DNA of 36,691 bases, from positions 1 to 36,691 of the forward strand of contig DATIPA010000158.1 in NCBI GenBank assembly GCA_035472475.1. Reading direction: 5' to 3'. A model generated the notes under the pieces. That model worked only from the letters and a program-made list of their open reading frames with translations. It had not been told where the DNA came from and did not search any database. The position numbers and the translations under genes are program-made. The DNA is from JAFAXD01 sp035472475 (GTDB lineage Bacteria > Pseudomonadota > Alphaproteobacteria > Rhizobiales > Xanthobacteraceae). The stretch's first letter is position 1. The number at the start of each line of letters is the position of its first letter. This document shows positions 31,566 to 36,691 of the stretch, one piece after another.

Positions 31566-32786
31566 GCTTGGCTTTGTCACGCGCGCCCCAATGATCATGG
31601 CCGCGGCGAGAACGGCCGCCGCCAGCAAAAACGGCGCGCCCGACAGCCACGGCCCGAACGAACTCTCAATCGCGCGCGCATAGATCACGGTGAAAATGAC
31701 CGGGCCGACCATGTTGGCAATGCCCATCAGGCTGGCATTGGCGCCCTGCAGCTGACCCTGCTCGTGCGCCAACACCCGCTTGGTCATGAGCGCTTGGATC
31801 GCCGCTCCGCCGAGCCCCCACATCGCGAGGATCGGAATGCCGATCCAGAACAGGGTGCCGGTCCAGGCGAGTCCAAAGGCCGCAAAGCCTGCGACCCCGA
31901 ACCCGAGGCCCGTGATCAGGGCCGCACGATCGCCAAAGCGCGCGACGAACCGGCCAATCAGCCCACCCTGCACGACGAGCGCGCACGCACCGATGAAAGT
32001 CATGGAGAATCCGATCATGCGCGCGTCCCAGCCGTACCGAAACGTCATGTAGAGCACCGTGACGCTCGGCAGCGCCGCATGCGCAAGGCTGTTGAGAAAG
32101 CTCGCCGATGCGAGACCGAACAGCTCGCGATGCGAGCGCAACAGGGTCAGCGATCCGAGCGGATTCGCGCGCCGCCACGAGAACGACGCCCGTTTCGCCA
32201 GCGGGAGCGACTCGGGGAGCACGAACACGCCATAGAACGCATTGACCAGGCTAAAGCCGGCCGCAATCCAGAACGGCAGTCGGGGATCATCGCTGCCGAG
32301 GAGCCCGCCGAGTGCCGGCCCGATGATGAAGCCGGCGCCGAAGGCCGCGCCAATCATGCCATAGCGGGCGGCGCGCAGTTCCGGCGGGGTGACGTCGGCG
32401 ATGTAGGCATTGGCGACCGAGAAGCTGGCTGCGGTCATGCCGGAGATTACCCGTCCGACGAACAACAGAATGAGCGACGGCGCCAACGCCATGAGAATGT
32501 AATCAAGCCCGAGCCCGATATTGGACGCCAGGATGACCGGCCGCCGGCCGAAGCGATCCGACAGCGAACCCTGCACCGGCGAGAACAGGAACTGCATGAG
32601 CGCCCAGACCGAGCCGAACCAGCCGTAGACATCGGCGGCGAGCGCGTGGTTGCCGTGGACGAAGTCGATCACCAGGCGCGGCAGGATCGGGACGATCATG
32701 CCGAGCGCCAGCATGTCGAGCAGTACCGTCACCAGAATGAACACGAATGCGGCCTGACGCGGCGGCGCGAGCACGGCTTCGGTCAT
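31563..32786 (-). CDS. MFS transporter, TetA-like drug/proton antiporter type
   Basis: This 407-residue protein has 12 predicted membrane segments and belongs to the major facilitator superfamily. What is seen: the first helix AAFVFILVTVLLDMLALGM, the opening motif IVPILPRLVIDF common in TetA-like exporters, loop 2-3 motif A as GSLSDRFGRRPVIL, the helix-5 region PELRAARYGMIGAAFGAGFIIGPALGG (motif C type), and a second-half motif GRFVARFGDRAAL. Export of a small organic compound by proton antiport is the family norm; the substrate cannot be told. The ATG overlaps the der stop by 4 nt; a longer frame into der was rejected. Its stop codon lies at the edge of palindromic copy C. Confidence 0.9.
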   Translation of the reverse strand: MTEAVLAPPRQAAFVFILVTVLLDMLALGMIVPILPRLVIDFVHGNHALAADVYGWFGSVWALMQFLFSPVQGSLSDRFGRRPVILASNIGLGLDYILMALAPSLILLFVGRVISGMTAASFSVANAYIADVTPPELRAARYGMIGAAFGAGFIIGPALGGLLGSDDPRLPFWIAAGFSLVNAFYGVFVLPESLPLAKRASFSWRRANPLGSLTLLRSHRELFGLASASFLNSLAHAALPSVTVLYMTFRYGWDARMIGFSMTFIGACALVVQGGLIGRFVARFGDRAALITGLGFGVAGFAAFGLAWTGTLFWIGIPILAMWGLGGAAIQALMTKRVLAHEQGQLQGANASLMGIANMVGPVIFTVIYARAIESSFGPWLSGAPFLLAAAVLAAAMIIGARVTKPS

Positions 32787-34138
32787 CGCTTGCGTTCCGC
32801 ATAGGGGTTCGCCTTTTCGCGCAGCGTCAGGCGGATCGGCGTGCCTGGCAGGCCGAACTCGTCGCGCAGCCCGTTGACGAGATATCGCTGATAGGAGTCC
32901 GGCACCGCGTCGGCACGGGTGCAGAAGATCACGAAGCTGGGGGGCCGTGCCTTCGGCTGGGTGATGTAGTTGAGCTTGAGACGCCGTCCCGATACCGCGG
33001 GCGGCGGGTGCGCGGCCAGCGCCCGCGCGAGCCACCGGTTGAGCGCGTTAGTGGGCACCCGTTTGTTCCAAACGATGTGGGCGTCGCCGATCGCCTGCAT
33101 CAGCCGGTCGAGCCCCTGACCAGTCAGCGCGGAGATCGCCACGACCGGGACACCGGTCACTTGCGGCAGCCAGTGATCGGCGTCGGCGCGCAGCTTGCGG
33201 ATCGCGTTCGCATCGTCGGCGAGGTCGCATTTGTTGATCCCGATGACGAGCGCGCGTCCCTCGCGCTCGACCAGATCGGCGAGCCGAAGATCCTGTTCCT
33301 CGAACGCGGCCTGGGCGTCCATCAGCACGACGACAACTTCAGCAAAACGAATCGCGTCCAGCGCATCCGCGACCGAGAGTTTTTCCAGTTTGTCCTCGAT
33401 CCGCGCACGCCGGCGCATGCCGGCGGTGTCGTGGATCTGGAACGGACGACCTTGCCAGCTAACATCAACTGCGATCGCATCGCGCGTGATGCCGGCTTCC
33501 GGCCCGGTCAGAAGCCGCTCCTCTCCCAGCAACCGGTTGATGAGCGTCGACTTGCCGACGTTCGGGCGTCCAATTACCGCGACCCGAATGGGTCGCTCGG
33601 TTGGCCGCTCCTGAGACGGTTCAACGTCGGACGCCGCCGTCTGCTCGGGCAGCGCGGCGCGCAGAGCGGCGTAAAGATCGGCCAGCCCTTCCCCATGTTC
33701 AGCCGAGAGTGCGACCGGCTCGCCCAAACCGAGGCCATAGGCCTCGTAGGCGCCCGCATCTCCCGCCCTGCCTTCGCTCTTGTTGGCAACGAGAATCGCC
33801 GGCTTGCCGGCCTTGCGCACGATATCGGCGAACGCGCGATCCGCCGGCAGCAGGCCCGCGCGCGCGTCGATCAGAAACAGCACCGCATCCGCGCCCGCGA
33901 GCGCCGCCTCGGTTTGCACGCGCATGCGGCCGGACAAGGTTTGCGGTCCGGCTTCTTCGAAGCCGGCCGTATCGATCACGCGAAACGTCAGATCGCCGAG
34001 CTGAGCTTCGGCCTCGCGCCGATCACGCGTCACCCCAGGAGTGTCGTCGACCAGGGCGAGGCGCCTGCCGACCAGCCGATTGAACAGGGTCGACTTGCCG
34101 ACATTCGGCCGGCCGACGATGGCGACGGTGAAGCTCAT
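32783..34138 (-). CDS. der: Ribosome biogenesis GTPase Der (EngA)
   Basis: This 451-residue protein has two tandem GTPase domains followed by a KH-like domain, the layout unique to Der, which is required for 50S assembly. What is seen: the first P-loop GRPNVGKST (9-17) with DTAGFEE and VANKSE; the second P-loop GRPNVGKST (190-198) with DTAGMRRR and INKCDL; and a C-terminal KH-like region with NRWLARALAAHPPPAVSGRR, KLNYITQPKARPPSFVIF and a final RLTLREKANPY. All G motifs are intact in both domains. It overlaps the MFS gene by 4 nt and lies 105 bp downstream of a small lipoprotein gene. Confidence 0.97.
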   Translation of the reverse strand: MSFTVAIVGRPNVGKSTLFNRLVGRRLALVDDTPGVTRDRREAEAQLGDLTFRVIDTAGFEEAGPQTLSGRMRVQTEAALAGADAVLFLIDARAGLLPADRAFADIVRKAGKPAILVANKSEGRAGDAGAYEAYGLGLGEPVALSAEHGEGLADLYAALRAALPEQTAASDVEPSQERPTERPIRVAVIGRPNVGKSTLINRLLGEERLLTGPEAGITRDAIAVDVSWQGRPFQIHDTAGMRRRARIEDKLEKLSVADALDAIRFAEVVVVLMDAQAAFEEQDLRLADLVEREGRALVIGINKCDLADDANAIRKLRADADHWLPQVTGVPVVAISALTGQGLDRLMQAIGDAHIVWNKRVPTNALNRWLARALAAHPPPAVSGRRLKLNYITQPKARPPSFVIFCTRADAVPDSYQRYLVNGLRDEFGLPGTPIRLTLREKANPYAERKR

Positions 34139-34169
34139 GGCCGCTGCCGATTCCAGTAGGGCTTGGATG

Positions 34170-34215
34170 TGACGTTTCTAAAAAGGGCCTCGCCGCAATC
34201 CTGATAGAAACGTCA
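34170..34215. repeat. 11-bp inverted repeat between the lipoprotein gene and der
   Basis: TGACGTTTCTA (34170-34180) and TAGAAACGTCA (34205-34215) are perfect complements separated by 24 bp. CCTCGCCGCA occurs twice as a direct repeat nearby (34188 and 34217). It sits in the der leader on the minus strand and could be an RNA hairpin, a regulator site or a relic of a small mobile element. Confidence 0.55.
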
Positions 34216-34243
34216 ACCTCGCCGCACCGTCCTTGACTTGCGA

Positions 34244-34789
34244 TCAGCGAGACGGCCAGGCCGGAGGCTGTTGTTGTTGTTGTTGTTGTTGCTGCTGCTG
34301 TTGGGGCTGGCCCGGCCAGGGTGCCGGCGATTGTGCGGCGGGCTGACCCTGAGCCTGGGCCGCCGGTGCCGGCCACGCTGCGGTTTGCGCCGATGGGGCT
34401 TGCGGTCCATCGGCCTGCTGCGGCGCTGTACCCGGTGCGGGCGTGGGCTTCGGCTTCGCAACCTTCTTCGGCTTGGACTTTTCCGCTTCTTTCGACTGCG
34501 CCGCTTCTGATTGTTGGGCCGACTTCTGATCCGGCGGCTGCTGCGCCGTCGTTTGCGCAGGTTGCTGTTGCTGCGCCTCTTGCTGCTTTTCCTGATAGCC
34601 TTTCGTCATTTCCGGCGGAACGCCCATCGAGACTCCCGGGACACCCTCCGGAAACACCGGCTTGCGGTCGCCCGCCAATTTTTTCTTGCTGTCGAGCATG
34701 TTGGTGAGGTTGTCGATGCTGTCGCACGCGCCGAGCGTGAAGCCGGTTACAATCAGCAGCACCGTCAACAATGTGCGGGTGACATACAT
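34244..34789 (-). CDS. Small lipoprotein with Gln/Pro-rich tail
   Basis: This 181-residue protein has a lipoprotein signal ending GFTLGAC, with Cys22 as the predicted lipid-modified residue. A short conserved-looking stretch follows: LAGDRKPVFPEGVPGVSMGVPP and EMTKGYQ (about 38-66). The rest is low-complexity Gln, Pro, Ala and Lys. It ends in a run of 12 Gln followed by PPAWPSR. The gene lies between a YfgM-like TPR gene and der, where E. coli and other bacteria carry bamB. It has none of the beta-propeller repeats of BamB. Its function is unknown; an envelope role is inferred from the lipobox and the neighbours only. Confidence 0.7.
   Translation of the reverse strand: MYVTRTLLTVLLIVTGFTLGACDSIDNLTNMLDSKKKLAGDRKPVFPEGVPGVSMGVPPEMTKGYQEKQQEAQQQQPAQTTAQQPPDQKSAQQSEAAQSKEAEKSKPKKVAKPKPTPAPGTAPQQADGPQAPSAQTAAWPAPAAQAQGQPAAQSPAPWPGQPQQQQQQQQQQQQPPAWPSR
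34267..34303 (-). repeat. CAA/CAG trinucleotide microsatellite coding poly-Gln
   Basis: Twelve consecutive Gln codons (minus strand: one CAA, three CAG, seven CAA, one CAG). A seven-unit pure CAA run is prone to slippage. Any change would be in frame, altering tail length without truncating the lipoprotein. Confidence 0.85.
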
Positions 34790-34793
34790 CGGT

Positions 34794-35447
34794 TCAGCTT
34801 TTGTCAGACGTGCCCGCGAGCGTCATCAGCACGTCGACGCGCCCGCGCATGCTTTGCGGCGTATCGACATCGGCTGCCATCGTATCGAACCATTTCTTGG
34901 CCGCCGCCGTGTCGCCGGCCTTCCAGGCCGCGAGCGCAAGCACCTCGCGCGCGCTGTGACGAAAGATGCCGTCGGGTTGCGCCAGCGGCTCGAGCCGGCG
35001 CGTTATCTCCGACAGCGGCGCACTGTCGACCAAGAGGATGGCCGCCCGCACGCCGGCGATCTGCCGAAACGCAGGGGCGACCGACGTGTCGTTGGCGATC
35101 ATGTCGTAGGCCGCGACCGCGGCCTTCGGATCGCGTTGCGCCAGCACCGCGGCTTCGCGCAGCCGTGCCAGCACCCGATATCCGGCGGTGCCTTCGCCAG
35201 CGAGGCGCGCGAACGCTGCCTCCGCCTCTTGGGTCTTGCCCTGATCGACGAGCAACGCCGCGGCGTCGAAGGCAGCGCCCGCCTGGGCCGCCTTCCTGGC
35301 TTCCCACCACTGATATCCGCGCCAGCCGCCGACCGCGAGCAGGACCACGACCGCAGCCGCGATGACGAAATTGCCGTAGCGCTTCCAAAGCTTCTCCAGC
35401 TTCTCGCGCCGGACGGCCTCATCAACCTCTTGGAAAATGTCGGACAT
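34794..35447 (-). CDS. Membrane-anchored tetratricopeptide-like protein (YfgM-related)
   Basis: This 217-residue protein has a short cytoplasmic N-terminus opening MSDIFQEVDEAVRREKLEKL, one transmembrane helix (about 24-44, NFVIAAAVVVLLAVGGWRGY), and a periplasmic region of helical repeats (about 55-205), including LLVDQGKTQEAEAAFARLA and LALAAWKAGDTAAAKKWFD. This is the layout of the TPR_21/YfgM family, in which E. coli YfgM is an ancillary SecYEG factor that interacts with periplasmic chaperones. The position upstream of der, with a lipoprotein between, parallels the yfgM-bamB-der order. The start at MSDIF was chosen because the upstream 25 in-frame residues are unrelated. The spacing to the lipoprotein gene is 4 nt. 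Confidence 0.82.
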   Translation of the reverse strand: MSDIFQEVDEAVRREKLEKLWKRYGNFVIAAAVVVLLAVGGWRGYQWWEARKAAQAGAAFDAAALLVDQGKTQEAEAAFARLAGEGTAGYRVLARLREAAVLAQRDPKAAVAAYDMIANDTSVAPAFRQIAGVRAAILLVDSAPLSEITRRLEPLAQPDGIFRHSAREVLALAAWKAGDTAAAKKWFDTMAADVDTPQSMRGRVDVLMTLAGTSDKS

Positions 35448-35622
35448 TGGCCCCAACCCCGCCTGCGGGCACCCCGCAGCCCCGCTTGCTGCTAACCTAG
35501 CGATGTGGCGAGCGCGTGGCAAAGCCGCTTGGCCGCCAATGGATAACTCTATGACACTGCGACGTTTTCACGCGTCTGGTTAAGGACCCTTTGCGCCCGC
35601 GGGGGCTCGGGGAGACCCCGCC

Positions 35623-36459
35623 TTAAGGGGCGTTCGCGCGCTTGGGCTTAATGGCGTAGACGTTGTCCGCCGCCGGAAACCGGCGTTCCCGTACCTCCGC
35701 GGCGTAGTCTGCCACCGCGCGATCGATCGCCGGGCCGAGATCGCCATAGCGTTTGACGAATTTCGGCACCCGCGGCGACAGGCCGAGCATGTCCTCGAGC
35801 ACAAGAATCTGTCCGTCGCAGGCTGCGCTGGCCCCGATCCCGATGGTGGGAATCGCAATCTCGCGGGTGATCTTTGCGCCCAGCGGCTCCGCGATGGCTT
35901 CCAGCACCACCGCAAAGGCTCCCGCGTCGCTGACCGCGCGCGCGTCGTCCTCGATCGGCCGCCATTCCGACGGATCGCGCCCCTGGGTGCGAAACCCGCC
36001 CAACGCGTTGATCGACTGCGGCGTCAGCCCCACGTGGCCCATGACCGGAATGCCGCGCTCGCTGAGAAATGCGATCGTCTCCGCCATGCGTCGGCCGCCT
36101 TCGAGCTTGATCGCCCCGCAGCCGGTCTCTTTCATGACCCGCGCCGCCGACATGAACGCCTGCTCGCGCGACGCCTCGTAGGAGCCGAACGGCATGTCGA
36201 CCACGACCAGGGCACGGCGGCTGCCGCGCATGACCGCCCTCCCCTGCAGGATCATCATGTCGAGGGTCACCGGGATGGTGGATTCCAGACCATGCATCAC
36301 CATGCCGAGCGAGTCGCCCACCAGGATCAGATCGCAGTGCTTATCGAGCAACGCCGCGGTATGCGCGTGATAGGAGGTGAGCGATACGATCGGCGCGCCG
36401 CCCTTGCGGGCGCGAATATCGGGCGCGCTCAGTCGCTTCTGATCCGGCTGAATAGTCAT
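35623..36459 (-). CDS. panB: 3-methyl-2-oxobutanoate hydroxymethyltransferase
   Basis: This 278-residue enzyme makes ketopantoate from 2-ketoisovalerate and methylene-tetrahydrofolate, the first step of pantothenate and CoA synthesis. What is seen: the barrel opening PIVSLTSYHAHTAALLDKHCDLILVGDSLGMVMHG (metal-binding Asp in VGDSLG), PFGSYEAS, IKLEGG, the VMGHVGLTPQS motif, AFAVVLEAI with the catalytic-region Glu, and ITREIAIPTIGIGASAACDGQILV followed by DMLGL. All are standard for PanB, and the length is normal. The start at MTIQPDQ was preferred to a nine-residue longer frame. Its partner panC is not in the window. CoA synthesis links it loosely to the fatty-acid genes, but it lies 17 kb from them. 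Confidence 0.96.
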   Translation of the reverse strand: MTIQPDQKRLSAPDIRARKGGAPIVSLTSYHAHTAALLDKHCDLILVGDSLGMVMHGLESTIPVTLDMMILQGRAVMRGSRRALVVVDMPFGSYEASREQAFMSAARVMKETGCGAIKLEGGRRMAETIAFLSERGIPVMGHVGLTPQSINALGGFRTQGRDPSEWRPIEDDARAVSDAGAFAVVLEAIAEPLGAKITREIAIPTIGIGASAACDGQILVLEDMLGLSPRVPKFVKRYGDLGPAIDRAVADYAAEVRERRFPAADNVYAIKPKRANAP

Positions 36460-36502
36460 GTCGTGCCCCGCTGTCGAAGTTCGCAAATCCGTATCAAGAA
36501 CT

Positions 36503-36691
36503 TCACGTCAAACCGAATGACGTCGCCAACGCTGTCGAACCGAACACCGGCACTCCGATCCACAGCGGATGGAACACCAGTCCGAACGCCAGATAGATAA
36601 TGGTTCCGACGACGACGGCAATGATATCATTTTGGCGTCCCCCGTATGGTATCGGCGGGGCGCCGGCATCGCTGCGATGCTTGAGCGAAAT
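36503..36691 (-). CDS. NnrU family protein, C-terminal part (5' end beyond window)
   Basis: Reading the minus strand from the last base gives an open frame of 62 codons ending in TGA at 36503-36505. There is no start codon because the gene continues past the window edge. The translation starts ISLKHRSDAGAPPIPYGGR, then NDIIAVVVGTIIYLAFGLVF (a membrane helix) and HPLWIGVPVFG. This matches the end of NnrU-type inner-membrane proteins as I know them from Bradyrhizobium-like genomes. NnrU was named from a denitrification locus, but its biochemical role is unclear. panB follows 43 bp downstream on the same strand. Confidence 0.7.
   Translation of the reverse strand: MSLKHRSDAGAPPIPYGGRQNDIIAVVVGTIIYLAFGLVFHPLWIGVPVFGSTALATSFGLT

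Noticed and set aside
32787..33035. 83-residue N-terminal extension of the MFS transporter into der
   Set aside because: The extension is unrelated to MFS proteins and overlaps conserved der coding. The ATG at 32786 with a 4-nt overlap is the better start.
31764..34159. Long plus-strand open frames opposite the MFS gene and der (31764-32804 and 32747-34159)
   Set aside because: Both are antisense to clear genes and have composition typical of shadow frames.
36476..36504. GAAGTTC/GAACTTC inverted repeat between panB and the NnrU-family gene, overlapping the latter's stop
   Set aside because: It has 7-bp arms only. It shares CGAAGTTCGC with module 1, but the rest does not align, there is no TA boundary and no U-run. 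Not enough to call a repeat or terminator.
1..36691. tRNA, rRNA, CRISPR array, prophage, toxin-antitoxin or defence genes
   Set aside because: None was found in the gaps between genes. The gaps are short and accounted for by leaders or palindromic elements.

Overview
The window is GC-rich DNA from an alphaproteobacterium, almost certainly order Hyphomicrobiales (Rhizobiales) and closest in gene order and protein style to the Bradyrhizobiaceae/Xanthobacteraceae group. The basis is established synteny recalled from that group: pepA/lptG/lptD/surA/pdxA/ksgA; fabD/acpP/fabF/mltG/yicC/gmk; rpsF/rpsR/DUF2232/rplI; dnaB/alr/radA/cvpA/purF; and panB/TPR protein/der. It is mostly a chromosomal housekeeping region. 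No tRNA, rRNA, CRISPR array, phage or intact insertion sequence was found.

Layout. 0.4-4.8 kb, minus strand: an exported S10-type serine peptidase, a small lipoprotein, the DNA polymerase III chi subunit and leucyl aminopeptidase. 5.2-12.1 kb, plus strand: outer-membrane biogenesis (lptG, lptD, a SurA-like chaperone), then pdxA and ksgA. 12.1-18.5 kb, minus strand: fabD, acpP, fabF, mltG, yicC and gmk, covering fatty-acid synthesis, peptidoglycan-length control, RNA decay and GMP kinase. 18.9-21.4 kb, plus strand: ribosomal proteins S6, S18 and L9 with a DUF2232 membrane protein, behind a good promoter and a structured leader. 21.4-23.6 kb: a divergent c-type cytochrome-like protein and a cyclopropane-fatty-acid-synthase homologue. 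23.9-31.4 kb, plus strand: dnaB, alr, radA, cvpA, purF and a short-chain dehydrogenase. 31.6-36.7 kb, minus strand: an MFS transporter, der, a poly-Gln lipoprotein, a YfgM-like TPR protein, panB and the 3' end of an NnrU-family gene cut by the window edge.

The main non-genic discovery is a family of small palindromic elements. A 70-bp palindrome (module 1) occurs three times at exactly the same length. It is paired with a 69-bp palindrome (module 2) through a conserved 15-bp linker. All parts are bounded by TA in a CTAG context, as expected of IS630/Tc1-type non-autonomous elements. Two of the three module-1 copies lie exactly in the TAG stop codon of a gene (alr and the MFS gene), leaving the protein end unchanged. 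One fills the whole alr-radA gap and runs up to the radA start codon. A composite copy also splits surA from pdxA.

The second theme is absence. In gene neighbourhoods otherwise in the expected order, lptF (before lptG), fabG (between fabD and acpP) and possibly bamB (before der) are not where they are normally found. The window cannot say whether they have moved, been replaced or been lost in assembly. Smaller oddities are an in-frame duplication at the end of guanylate kinase, a CAA/CAG microsatellite at the end of a lipoprotein gene, and a haem-binding protein with a possible His axial ligand.
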